The notes beneath the pieces were generated by a model, which did not search any database, was not told the DNA's origin, and saw only the letters and a list, made by a program, of their open reading frames with translations. Of a stretch of 64,000 nucleotides of DNA, positions 17,671-25,956 are shown piece after piece (within the stretch, counting starts at the first letter, position 1; each line of letters begins with the position of its first letter). The DNA is taken from positions 4,278,001 to 4,342,000 of the forward strand of contig OZ245815.1 of the NCBI GenBank assembly GCA_965228425.1, in the 5' to 3' direction. Both the position numbers and the translations under genes were made by a program. The DNA is from JAJFJD01 sp965228425. GTDB lineage: Bacteria; Pseudomonadota; Alphaproteobacteria; UBA8366.

Positions 17671-18258
17671 ATGCGCAAACTCGACCTTGCGATCGGCCGC
17701 CGCCCCCTCCTGACCGGCCTGCTGGCCGGGGCGGCGATAACGCTTTGCGCCACCGGCGCATCGTCCGCCGTGCCCGCCGTCCCGACTCCCCGGCGCGCGC
17801 CGCAATGGGACGTGTCCGAATGGCTGAACGGGGACGGCCGCAATGTCGATGCCCTGCGCGGCACGGTCATCGTCATCGATTTCTTCCAGCTCTGGTGTCC
17901 GGGATGTATCGCTTTTTCGATCCCGTTGATGAACCAGTGGGAGGCGGATTTCGCGAAGGAGGTGAAGGCGGGCCAACTTGCCTTCGTCAGCATCCACACC
18001 GTTTTCGAGGGGCACGGCTATCAAACGCCGGAACGGCTCGAACGTTTCATCCGCAAGAAGAAGATTCTCCACCCGGTCGGCATCGACCGCCACGTCGACG
18101 GCAGTCATGTCCCGGAAACCATGCGCCGCTTCCGCACCCGCGGCACGCCGGAAATGGCGATCGTCGACAAGGCCGGAATGATCCGGTTGCAGGAGTTCGG
18201 ATATTTCGACCCCGCCATCGGCGAAGGCCTGATCCGGCGCCTCTTGGTGGAAGCGTAG
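17671..18258 (+). CDS. Exported thioredoxin-fold protein (TlpA/ResA-like)
   Basis: Predicted exported thiol-disulfide protein of 195 aa. The N-terminus contains GRRPLLTGLLAGAAITLCA, a twin-arginine/hydrophobic signal ending near ASSA. The thioredoxin-like domain has the active-site motif WCPGC in VIVIDFFQLWCPGCIAF and a downstream cis-Pro segment RGTPEMAIVD. The start at 17671 follows GAGGAG at 17659-17664; an ATG 8 codons earlier lacks a ribosome-binding site. It probably acts in the periplasm on cysteine redox state or as a peroxiredoxin-type reductase. It lies between the dioxygenase gene and the convergent ubiD-like gene. Confidence 0.85.
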   Translation: MRKLDLAIGRRPLLTGLLAGAAITLCATGASSAVPAVPTPRRAPQWDVSEWLNGDGRNVDALRGTVIVIDFFQLWCPGCIAFSIPLMNQWEADFAKEVKAGQLAFVSIHTVFEGHGYQTPERLERFIRKKKILHPVGIDRHVDGSHVPETMRRFRTRGTPEMAIVDKAGMIRLQEFGYFDPAIGEGLIRRLLVEA

Positions 18259-18270
18259 GCTAGCCGCCGG

Positions 18271-19869
18271 TCAGCCTTCCTGCTCGCCGTCGAGATTCTC
18301 GCGGCGGCCGGCGAGCTTCTCTCCCGTCTCGAAATACCGGCCAATCAGGGCGAGCGCCGCCTCGGCTTCGTTCTCGGCGGTCCAGCCGTCCAAGGGATAC
18401 CCATGCCACGGCCCCTTGAGGTCCAAGGGCGGCAAAGACAACGAATCCCACCGTGCTTTGGCGGCCTCCATCAGATCCTTGGTCGGCAGCGAGACCGGCA
18501 GATAGGGATGTTCCCGGCAGGCGTTGATCAAAATGGCCGACGCGCCGCGTCCCTCGGGGTAGTGCTCGTCCGGCCCCGGCGAAACCGACGGGTCGAGGCG
18601 CGGCACCTTGCCGCGAATGACCTCGACGTCGCGATGCGGCTGCATGCTGTAGGACAGGGCCCAGAGGACCGATTCCATCGAATCCGGGTCCACGTCGGCA
18701 TCGACCGCAATGAACATCTTACCCAGCGACGCATCGAATCCCGCCGCCGAGCGAAGCGCCTGCCACGGCTGGCCGATCGCCGGATTATCGAGCTGGATGA
18801 CGAAGAGCATGTTGCAGCTCGCCATCTCATGACAAGCCACCTTCGTGACCGACGGGATATTGCAGGCGTTCTTTAGATGGTTGAGGTAGATCGCGTCGAA
18901 CGCGACCTTCCGAATAACGGTGCTCTCGCTTGGCGGATACTCGCTGATGATGCCCTGATAGACCGGCTTTTGCCGATGCGTGACGGCGGTGACGTCGAAC
19001 ACTTTTTCCATCTTGCGCGGCCCGATATATCCGCTCGCTTCGCCGAAGGGCGCCTCCGGCTCGAGGACATCGGTGCGGATCGTGCCCTCGATTACGATCT
19101 CGGCGGTCGCCGGCACCATACAATCGACGGTTTCCGCCTGAACGACCTCTATGGGCGCGCCGTTGAGCGCCCCGGCCAATCCGAACTCGTCGACCCCATA
19201 GGGCACCTTGCTGGCCCCGGCCAACAGCAGCGACGGCGGTCCGCCGATGAAGATCGCCGCCTCCAGCGGCTTGCCGGCGCGGCGCGCCTTTTCCCATTGG
19301 ATCGCGAGATGCTGCGTCGGCACGTCGGTCGCGCAACCGACGCGGTCGGGCGCTTTGATCATGCCGCGATAGATACCGAGGTTATACGCGCCGGTCTCCG
19401 GGTCGCGGGTCACCCATACGCCAGCGGTGATGAACGGTGATGGATCGAAACCCGGCGTCGAGATAAGATGCGGGAAGCGGTCGACGCCGCCGTCCAAATC
19501 CGGCGCCGTGAGCACCACCTCCTTGACCGGCGCATCGCCGGCGGCCACCGGTTCCGGCGGCAGGTGGTTGCCATGCGCGGCAGCCCATTTTCCGGCGATC
19601 TCCGAACTCTCCACCCCCAGCGCAGCGCCGTAGACGTCCCGCGAACAGCCCAGCGATCCCAGCACGACCGCGCCATCGTAATCGCGCCCGCGGGGATCGG
19701 TGACGTTGCGGAACCAGAACGCCTTCCGCTCAGATTCCGGCAGTCCTCGAAACTGCAGCCGAACGAGCGGCACCAGCTCGGTGTCCTTACATATCTGCTC
19801 GTCAATCACGTGAACGAGGTCACGCCGTTTCAGTTCCTGCAGATAGTCCCGCAAATCTCGATAGGCCAT
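18271..19869 (-). CDS. UbiD family (de)carboxylase
   Basis: UbiD-type decarboxylase of 532 aa. UbiD enzymes use prenylated FMN to add or remove CO2 on aromatic and unsaturated acids. Family features include YRDLRDYLQELKRRDLVHVID at the start, DRFPHLISTPGFDPSPFITAG, and the EPEAPFGEASGYIGPRK segment containing catalytic glutamates. The start at 19869 (MAYRDL) avoids a non-conserved 37-codon extension. No ubiX-like prenyl-FMN synthase gene is in the window. Divergently placed are a THI5-like and a cupin gene, suggesting a small catabolic unit rather than ubiquinone synthesis. Confidence 0.9.
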   Translation of the reverse strand: MAYRDLRDYLQELKRRDLVHVIDEQICKDTELVPLVRLQFRGLPESERKAFWFRNVTDPRGRDYDGAVVLGSLGCSRDVYGAALGVESSEIAGKWAAAHGNHLPPEPVAAGDAPVKEVVLTAPDLDGGVDRFPHLISTPGFDPSPFITAGVWVTRDPETGAYNLGIYRGMIKAPDRVGCATDVPTQHLAIQWEKARRAGKPLEAAIFIGGPPSLLLAGASKVPYGVDEFGLAGALNGAPIEVVQAETVDCMVPATAEIVIEGTIRTDVLEPEAPFGEASGYIGPRKMEKVFDVTAVTHRQKPVYQGIISEYPPSESTVIRKVAFDAIYLNHLKNACNIPSVTKVACHEMASCNMLFVIQLDNPAIGQPWQALRSAAGFDASLGKMFIAVDADVDPDSMESVLWALSYSMQPHRDVEVIRGKVPRLDPSVSPGPDEHYPEGRGASAILINACREHPYLPVSLPTKDLMEAAKARWDSLSLPPLDLKGPWHGYPLDGWTAENEAEAALALIGRYFETGEKLAGRRENLDGEQEG

Positions 19870-19991
19870 GCTGCGTCTCCGTGACCCCGGCCAGTCGGCC
19901 CGGCCTCTATCTAAGGCATTAGCAATGTGGCATAGTATATGGGCGCAACCGAGAAGGCTACCGAACCAAGAAATACGCAAAGGAACAGCCC

Positions 19992-20915
19992 GTGAAACTG
20001 GCGGTACCAGACCTCATTTCCAATTCCTACTTTCCGGCGATCGCGGCGGTCGAACTCGGTTTCTTCCGCGACGAAGGCCTGGTCATGGAATTCGAACATG
20101 TCTTCCCGGTCGACAAATGCTGCGAAATGATGCGCGACGGCGCGTTCGACATGGTCGCGGGCTCCGCCCACAGTGCCCTCGCCGCCTTTCCGAACTGGAA
20201 GGGCGCCAAGGTCCTCGCGTCGCTGGCACAAGGCATGTACTGGCTGCTGGTCGTCCGGACCGATCTCGACGCGGAACGCGGCGATATCTCGGCGGTAAAG
20301 GGTCTCAACATCGGCGCGGCGCCCTTCGTCGATCTCGGCCTCCGGGGCATGTTGACGGAAGCCGGCATCGACATCGAAGCGGACAAGGTGACCATCGCAC
20401 CAGTGCCGGGCGCTATCAGACCCGGCGTTTCTTTCGGTGTGACGGCCGCGCAGGCGTTGGCGGACGGGAAGATCGACGCGTTTTGGGCCAACGGCATGGG
20501 CGCCGAGACCGCGGTCCGGCAGGGTGTCGGCAAGGTCTTGGTCGATATCCGGCGCGGCGACAAGCCGACCAAGGCCTTCAACTACACGATGCCGGCGCTG
20601 CTATGCACCGATGCCTTGATCGAGCGGGACCCGGATGCCGCGGCCGCGGCGGTCCGGGCGATCGTGCGCACGCAGGCGGCGATCAAGGCGGATTTATCTC
20701 TAGCGACCAAGGTCGGCGAAGCGCATTTTCCGGCGTCCGACGCCGCCATGATCGCAGACGTGGTGGCCCGCGACCTGCCCTATTACGACGCCGCGATCTC
20801 GCCAGAATTCGTCCATGGTATGAACGAATTCATGATCTCGCTCGGCTGGCTCGACGCGCAGGTCCCGTACGAAGAGGTCGTCGCAACGCAATTTTCGGAT
20901 CACTGGGCCGCGTAG
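19992..20915 (+). CDS. NMT1/THI5-like (periplasmic binding protein fold) protein without signal peptide
   Basis: A 307-aa protein of the SsuA/THI5/NMT1 substrate-binding fold: MKLAVPDLISNSYFPAIAAVELGFFRDEGL at the start, then FDMVAGSAHSALAAFPNWKGAKVLASL and DGKIDAFWANGMGAE. Family members are usually ABC-transporter binding proteins with a signal peptide, but here the mature-type sequence begins at residue 1 and no permease or ATPase gene adjoins. It may be a cytosolic ligand-binding or enzyme-like member. It is divergent from ubiD and followed 22 bases later by a cupin gene, probably in one transcript. Confidence 0.8.
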   Translation: MKLAVPDLISNSYFPAIAAVELGFFRDEGLVMEFEHVFPVDKCCEMMRDGAFDMVAGSAHSALAAFPNWKGAKVLASLAQGMYWLLVVRTDLDAERGDISAVKGLNIGAAPFVDLGLRGMLTEAGIDIEADKVTIAPVPGAIRPGVSFGVTAAQALADGKIDAFWANGMGAETAVRQGVGKVLVDIRRGDKPTKAFNYTMPALLCTDALIERDPDAAAAAVRAIVRTQAAIKADLSLATKVGEAHFPASDAAMIADVVARDLPYYDAAISPEFVHGMNEFMISLGWLDAQVPYEEVVATQFSDHWAA

Positions 20916-20937
20916 CCGGCCGCGGCAGGAGGTAAAG

Positions 20938-21327
20938 ATGGGAAAAGGAAAGCCTCATATCGAGTTCACCGCCCTGGACATGGACAGCGGGTGGGAGACG
21001 CCGCCCGGCTATCCCGACGGCATCAAGCAAAAGATCCTCGCCGCGGATATCGACGAGACGAACAAGACCGGCTCCCGGTCACGCCTGCTACGGTTCGATC
21101 CCGGCGCCTACTCGACAGTACCTTTCGTCCACGATCACTGGGAGGAAGTGTATCTGGTCAGCGGCGACCTGACGGTCGGGAACGATGCCGAAGGAAACGG
21201 CGGCGAAGCGTTCAGCGCGCCGACCTACGCCTGCCGGCCGCCGGGCGTCTATCACGGACCGTTCAAGTCGGAAGGCGGCTGCGTACTCTACGAGACGCAC
21301 TATTACTACGAACCCGACGCGGACTGA
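20938..21327 (+). CDS. Cupin domain-containing protein
   Basis: Single-domain cupin of 129 aa. The metal-binding cupin 1 motif is recognisable in VHDHWEEVYLVSGDLTVG (His-His-Glu arrangement) and the cupin 2 motif around PPGVYHGPF. ETHYYYEPDAD forms the C-terminus. Small cupins of this kind are often decarboxylases, isomerases or ring-cleavage-associated enzymes in aromatic pathways. An AGGAGGT-like site precedes the ATG. It follows the THI5-like gene closely and is convergent with the marR gene. Confidence 0.83.
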   Translation: MGKGKPHIEFTALDMDSGWETPPGYPDGIKQKILAADIDETNKTGSRSRLLRFDPGAYSTVPFVHDHWEEVYLVSGDLTVGNDAEGNGGEAFSAPTYACRPPGVYHGPFKSEGGCVLYETHYYYEPDAD

Positions 21328-21342
21328 CCGGCTGGCGCGCGC

Positions 21343-21867
21343 CTACGCTTCAGTGTCTTCCTTCGCCATCGCAACCGCCGGCTCGAACTGCCCGACCAGC
21401 CGGCGCAGAAAGTCCTTCACGACAATCAGTTCGGCGGCGCTCATCCCGTCGAACCACCGGTCGTTCACGCTCCGCAGCGTGGGGGCGAACGCATTCAACC
21501 GCTCGAACGCCAGCGGCGTCATCCGCAACGAGACAGCCCGATTGTCCGCCGGGTCCGTCGACTTCTCGACCCAACCCGACGCCTCCAGCTTCATGACGAT
21601 CGCGGTGACCTGTGCGGCGGCGACATGCAGGTGATCGGCAATGGTGCGCACACGCACATTTCCCTGTTGCTGAAGATGCATCAGCGCAGTCAGTACGGAA
21701 AACTCGGCGATGCTCACCGACAGGGCCTTGGACAATTCGCGCCGCATCGCCTGCAGCCGCCCCGATGCGGCGAACAGCAGAGCGATCAGCTCCCGGAATT
21801 CATGGTCTTCGCCCCCGACCAAAAGAGCATCGATGGAAACGGTCAGCGCACGGTCTTCACGGGTCAT
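21343..21867 (-). CDS. MarR family transcriptional regulator
   Basis: Winged-helix regulator of 174 aa. It shows the MarR pattern LSVSIAEFSVLTALMHLQQQGNVRVRTIADHLHVAAAQVTAIVMKLEASGWVEKSTDPADNRAVSLRMTPLA, i.e. the recognition helix followed by a D-x-R wing. It is transcribed divergently from the HpaB-type monooxygenase gene; MarR proteins next to aromatic monooxygenases usually respond to the aromatic substrate. An AATAGC-N11-GCTATT inverted repeat in the shared promoter region (21932-21954) is a good operator candidate. Confidence 0.92.
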   Translation of the reverse strand: MTREDRALTVSIDALLVGGEDHEFRELIALLFAASGRLQAMRRELSKALSVSIAEFSVLTALMHLQQQGNVRVRTIADHLHVAAAQVTAIVMKLEASGWVEKSTDPADNRAVSLRMTPLAFERLNAFAPTLRSVNDRWFDGMSAAELIVVKDFLRRLVGQFEPAVAMAKEDTEA

Positions 21868-21931
21868 GGCTCAGCTCTCGCCTCTGGAGTGCGGTTGGGG
21901 CGGCCTCGAAAGGGCCACCGTATCAGATTGA

Positions 21932-21954
21932 AATAGCTATGTCTCATTGCTATT
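21932..21954. promoter_or_regulatory. Candidate MarR operator
   Basis: Inverted repeat with half-sites AATAGC (21932-21937) and GCTATT (21949-21954), 11 bases apart, between the divergent marR and hpaB-like genes. An inner ATAGCTAT palindrome covers 21933-21940. MarR dimers typically bind such AT-rich dyads. Position and symmetry support this; binding by this protein is inferred. Confidence 0.5.
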
Positions 21955-21991
21955 CTTGCGGCCCGATATTGCACAACGGAGATGGTAGGCA

Positions 21992-23524
21992 ATGCCCCGA
22001 TCCAAGAAATCGCAGGCCGGCAGCTTGACAGACGACCGGTTCCCCGGCGGCCTTCGAACCGGCGCGCAATATCTCGACGCTCTTCGCAACGACGGCCGGC
22101 GCGTCTTCATCGACGGCGAGGAGGTGAACGACGTCACATCCCATCCCGCCTTCGCGGGGCCCGCACAAACGATCGCACGCCTGTTCGACATCGCGAGCGA
22201 CCCGGCCAACCGGGACCTGATGACCTACCCGTCGCCGACGACCGGCGAGCCGGTGAACCGGATATGGCAGTTGCCCTATTCCGTCGACGACCTGCAGAAA
22301 CGCCGGGCCGCGATCGAGCGCTGGTCCGAGGAAAGCTTCGGCTTTATGGGGCGGTCGCCGGATCATGTCGCCGGATTCTTCGCCGGTTACGCCGCAGAAC
22401 CGCAAACCCTGGCGCAAGACGGCAACGAGACCTTCGCCGACAACGCGGTCCGAATTTATGAATTCCTGCGCGATAGCGACGTCTACATCAGCTATACCAT
22501 CGTGCCGCCGCAGATCGACCGCTCGAAACCAGCGCATGAGCAGAATCCGCCCGATCTTTATGCCGGCGTCGTCGACGAACGGGACGACGGTATCGTCATC
22601 CGGGGCGCACAGATGCTCGGCACCGGCACGGTGTTGTCCGACTACGTGCATCTTTCGACGATCCATCCCCTGCGGCCCGGCGACGAGAATTACGCGATTT
22701 CCCTGATCGTCCCGTGCAACGCGCCCGGCGTGAAGATCTATTCCCGCCGATCCTACGCCGGCGCCGCCTCCAGCGTCTTCGACTATCCGATGGCATCGCA
22801 ATTCGATGAGACGGACTCCTTGGTCGTCTACGACTCCGTCTTCGTGCCGTGGGAACATGTCTTCGTTTTCAAGAACACGAAAATCTGCCGGGACCAGTGG
22901 TTCGAAACGCCGGCCCACATCCTCGGGAACAATCAGGCGCAAATCCGCTTCGTGACAAAGCTCCGGTTCCTGACGGGGCTCGCAAAGCGGATCACGGAGA
23001 TGAACGGGGTCTGGCCGATGCCGCCGGTGCAGGGACAGGTCGCCGATATCACTGTTCAAGCGGCGATGTACGAAGGCCTGCTCGATGCCCAGATCGCGAC
23101 GGCCGCGCCGAACCAGAACGGCGTGTATGTCCCGAACCCGCAGATACATTACGCGGCGATGGCGCTACAATCCCGTCTCTATCCTGAAATCCTGAACATT
23201 CTCCGGGAACTCGCCGGCGGCGGCCTCATCCAATTGCCGTCGGACGTGCGGGATTTCGACGCCGAAGAATCCGGCGAGGATATCCGCCGCTATATCCAAT
23301 CGCCCGACATGCCGGCGGAAGATCGCGTCAAGCTCATGAAGTTGGCCTGGGATGCGGTCGGGTCGGAATTCGCCGGACGCCACGAGCAATACGAAAAGTT
23401 CTATGCCGGGGCGCCCTTCATCGTGAAGAACCGCTTCATGTGGAATTACGATTTCGATAAATGCGAGTCGCTGATCGACAAAGCCCTCGCCGGATACGAC
23501 ATGAACGGGCGCACCGACGGCTGA
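21992..23524 (+). CDS. hpaB: 4-hydroxyphenylacetate 3-monooxygenase-type oxygenase (HpaB family)
   Basis: FADH2-dependent aromatic hydroxylase, oxygenase component, 510 aa, the normal length for HpaB/PvcC. Recognisable segments are TGAQYLDALRNDGRRVFIDGEEV at the start, a YTIVPPQIDRSKP region, GTGTVLSDYVHLSTIHPL and ENYAISLIVPCNAPG, with the C-terminal LMKLAWDAVGSEFAGRHEQYEKFYAG. It hydroxylates phenolic substrates next to the OH group with reduced flavin from a partner reductase, which is not encoded in the window. An upstream GGAGATGGTAGG serves as ribosome-binding site. A tautomerase gene follows 78 bases later. Confidence 0.9.
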   Translation: MPRSKKSQAGSLTDDRFPGGLRTGAQYLDALRNDGRRVFIDGEEVNDVTSHPAFAGPAQTIARLFDIASDPANRDLMTYPSPTTGEPVNRIWQLPYSVDDLQKRRAAIERWSEESFGFMGRSPDHVAGFFAGYAAEPQTLAQDGNETFADNAVRIYEFLRDSDVYISYTIVPPQIDRSKPAHEQNPPDLYAGVVDERDDGIVIRGAQMLGTGTVLSDYVHLSTIHPLRPGDENYAISLIVPCNAPGVKIYSRRSYAGAASSVFDYPMASQFDETDSLVVYDSVFVPWEHVFVFKNTKICRDQWFETPAHILGNNQAQIRFVTKLRFLTGLAKRITEMNGVWPMPPVQGQVADITVQAAMYEGLLDAQIATAAPNQNGVYVPNPQIHYAAMALQSRLYPEILNILRELAGGGLIQLPSDVRDFDAEESGEDIRRYIQSPDMPAEDRVKLMKLAWDAVGSEFAGRHEQYEKFYAGAPFIVKNRFMWNYDFDKCESLIDKALAGYDMNGRTDG

Positions 23525-23602
23525 CCGGCGCGATTTCCCGGATGGAAAAATTCCGGTACAACCGGGAAAGATCATTCGTTAATTTTTCCGGGGAGCAAAC
23601 AA

Positions 23603-23788
23603 ATGCCCATGATCCGTGTCGAGATGTTCGAAGGCCGCACCATCGAGCAGAAGCGAAACCTGGTGAAGGCAGTGACCGACTGCTTCATCGAAACCTGCGG
23701 CGGCAAACCCGACCAAGTGCATGTCATCGTCGACGAATTGAGCCAGGAAAACTGGGGCGTCGGCGGCGAACTATTCGCCGACAAGTAG
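23603..23788 (+). CDS. 4-oxalocrotonate tautomerase family protein
   Basis: A 61-aa tautomerase. After Met removal the N-terminal proline (MPMIRVEMFEGRT) is the general base, as in 4-OT/XylH. The conserved Arg in EGRT and the EQKRNLVKAVTDCF helix match, and the length is exactly typical. It is the second gene after the MarR-controlled monooxygenase gene, consistent with a role in meta-cleavage of a catechol-type product, though no ring-cleaving dioxygenase is nearby. GGGGAGCAAACAA upstream of the ATG provides the ribosome-binding site. Confidence 0.88.
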   Translation: MPMIRVEMFEGRTIEQKRNLVKAVTDCFIETCGGKPDQVHVIVDELSQENWGVGGELFADK

Positions 23789-23925
23789 GGACCGCCTTTT
23801 CCCTTGATTATGGAGGGCACATGCGTGCCAATCCGGGATGGCGACCCGCTGTCCACCCACGTAAGACCAACCACATCTTGCGCGTGAGGTTGCACCCGCT
23901 CCCCTAACCGACAGGACGGCGCTTC

Positions 23926-24240
23926 GTGTCCGGCAAGATCATCACGCTGCTGACCGCATCGAGTCTGCTCAACGCTGCGATCGGCATGGCCGCTTTCTTC
24001 GTCGGCAACTTTGCGACGGCACCGGACATGGAGGACGTAACCATGCGGGTCGGCTTCTATGTGGTGAACGGGATCGCCGCGGCGGCGGTTGCCGGTGTGA
24101 TTGCCCCGTGGGTGCTGGTACAGAAAAACCGCGGCAAGGCCGCGTTCATCGTTTCCGCGCTGCCCGCGCTGCTCGTCTTTTTCGCCGCCTTGTCGTTTCT
24201 CACACTGGACAGTTGGCTGAACCGCACTTTCGGCGGCTAA
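23926..24240 (+). CDS. Small hypothetical membrane protein
   Basis: Hypothetical protein of 104 aa with three hydrophobic segments: residues about 4-27 (LLTASSLLNAAIGMAAFFVG), 42-66 (VGFYVVNGIAAAAVAGVIAPWVL) and 74-95 (FIVSALPALLVFFAALSFLTL), separated by short charged loops. It starts with GTG at 23926 after an AGGA-containing leader. I do not recognise a family. It lies between the tautomerase gene and the convergent SPFH gene. Confidence 0.7.
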   Translation: MSGKIITLLTASSLLNAAIGMAAFFVGNFATAPDMEDVTMRVGFYVVNGIAAAAVAGVIAPWVLVQKNRGKAAFIVSALPALLVFFAALSFLTLDSWLNRTFGG

Positions 24241-24251
24241 CCACCGGCGCT

Positions 24252-25193
24252 TTATTTCGTCGGGATCGAGACCGGCGCGCCGCCAGTGATGACAAGGGTC
24301 TGAATGCGCTCGTTCTCGACCGCCTTCATGATCGCGTCCGCCCGCACCTTTTCCGAAATCGCCGACAGCACCTGGCGAATTTCATTCGCGTTGAAATCCT
24401 TCGGCAACTCGGCAAAGAGCTTGTTCACACCGAGCCCTTCGTTGGCACGGCGTTCGGCCTCCTGCTTGGCGATCTTGGTCAGCACGACCTGGCGCTTCAG
24501 GTCTTCCTCGGCCGCGACACGCTCGGCAATCGCGTTCCGCACCTTGGCGTCCGGCAGGATCTTGCGCAACTGAACCGGCATGATGCTGAACGATGCCCGG
24601 GCCTCCGGCTCGGTGAAGCCTACCTTGATCAGATCCTGGATCAGGCGGTTCTCAAATTTCTCCTGCATCAGCGCCGCGACCTCGGGCAGCTTCTCGATGC
24701 TCGCCTCGGCCCACGGGAACTGCGAGACCGCGTCCCGCACCGCCGACCGCGCCGACGGGAAGATCAATTGTCCCCGATAGTATCCGGTGCCGCCGACCCG
24801 CTGATAAATCTTCCACGCCACGCTGGCATTCAGGCGGAACGGAAAGGACACGTCGATCTCCAGCGGATTGCGGTCCGCCGATAGCGCCGTGACGCTTTTG
24901 CCATCGCGCGAGGTCGAGGTGAAATGCAGGCTCTGCCGCCGGATCGTCATCTGCCGCGTGGTGTAGAGCGGATTGATCAGATGCAGCCCTTCGCCATAGG
25001 TTTCCGTCTGGACCTTACCGAACAGGTCGGCAACGGCGACCATCCCGGGCGATACCGTGATGATGCTGGCCACCAGCGTGGCGATGCCCCAAATGATGGC
25101 GGCCAGCGGCGGCACGAGCAGACGTACCCGTCGAACCAGCAGGCCCACCACAAAGGCCACGACACAGACAATCGAAATGATGATATAGGCCAT
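24252..25193 (-). CDS. SPFH/band 7 domain protein (prohibitin-like)
   Basis: Membrane-anchored SPFH protein of 313 aa. Two adjacent hydrophobic segments at the N-terminus (about 2-19 and 27-47) precede the band-7 domain (VSPGMVAVADLFGKVQTETYGEGLHLINPLYTTRQMTIRRQ...). The C-terminal half is a charged helical region with AAEEDLKRQVVLTKIAKQEAERRANEG, typical of prohibitin/HflK coiled coils. Such proteins form large ring assemblies at the inner membrane and modulate proteases or membrane domains. No partner protease gene is adjacent. Confidence 0.88.
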   Translation of the reverse strand: MAYIIISIVCVVAFVVGLLVRRVRLLVPPLAAIIWGIATLVASIITVSPGMVAVADLFGKVQTETYGEGLHLINPLYTTRQMTIRRQSLHFTSTSRDGKSVTALSADRNPLEIDVSFPFRLNASVAWKIYQRVGGTGYYRGQLIFPSARSAVRDAVSQFPWAEASIEKLPEVAALMQEKFENRLIQDLIKVGFTEPEARASFSIMPVQLRKILPDAKVRNAIAERVAAEEDLKRQVVLTKIAKQEAERRANEGLGVNKLFAELPKDFNANEIRQVLSAISEKVRADAIMKAVENERIQTLVITGGAPVSIPTK

Positions 25194-25361
25194 CGATCAA
25201 CGCTCCTCGCCGCGCGGCAGAGAGTCCTACCGGCTCGGGAGAAAGGTCGGTCTAAACCCTTGAAATAATGTTAATTGGCGGGACGAGTACCCTGGTACCA
25301 CTGCATCAAATCGAAGATAACCTATTGGAAAGCAATAAATCTCTAAATGCCGCCGAATCCG

Positions 25362-25775
25362 TCAAGACCCGAACTGCTTTGGGAATCCTTTGATCCCGCT
25401 GAGGTCGCCGGACCAGGACTGCGCCGAACTGGTCCAAATCTGGTTCTGCGGCGGCAGGTCGTCGCGGTGATCCAGAGTCGCCGGCCTGAGGGCGATAATC
25501 TCCGGATTAGCCTCGTCCGACGTCGAATACAGCGAGGTGCCGCAATCCGGACAGAAGGCCTGCACCCGTTTCGTGCCGCTGTCCGCTGTCTTCACGTAGT
25601 GTTTCGGCGTGCCGGACAGCAGTTCGAACGTATCCCCCCGCGCCGGCGCAATCGTGCGATAGGCCGAACCCGAGAATGCCTGGCAGTCGGTACAGTGACA
25701 GATGACCACATGCTTCGGGTTGACCTCCGCCGCGTAGGAAATTGCGCCGCAATGGCATTTGCCGGTGACTTTCAT
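25362..25775 (-). CDS. GFA family (glutathione-dependent formaldehyde-activating enzyme/CENP-V-like) protein
   Basis: Zinc-binding GFA-family protein of 137 aa. The cysteine pattern is complete: CHCGAISY near the N-terminus, HCTDCQ in the middle and CPDCGT in the C-terminal half, as in the eight-Cys zinc fold of GFA. Family members are proposed to promote S-hydroxymethylglutathione formation or related thiol chemistry, but most are of unknown substrate. It appears monocistronic. The ATG at 25775 is preceded by an AAGGAACGAG-type ribosome-binding site. Confidence 0.9.
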   Translation of the reverse strand: MKVTGKCHCGAISYAAEVNPKHVVICHCTDCQAFSGSAYRTIAPARGDTFELLSGTPKHYVKTADSGTKRVQAFCPDCGTSLYSTSDEANPEIIALRPATLDHRDDLPPQNQIWTSSAQSWSGDLSGIKGFPKQFGS

Positions 25776-25956
25776 GGATCTCGTTCCTTACCAGTCCGTT
25801 AGACGCGCAGTGTAGGACGACCGAGCACGACCCGAAAGTCGTTCCGGTTAACGGCGTTCCGGACGCCTTTCACGCAGACGAAACTACCCATAGAATTCAA
25901 CGGTCAAATTGCGGGCATCGTATATTTTCCCAAAAGTAGATTGTTGGAGAGAGGAT

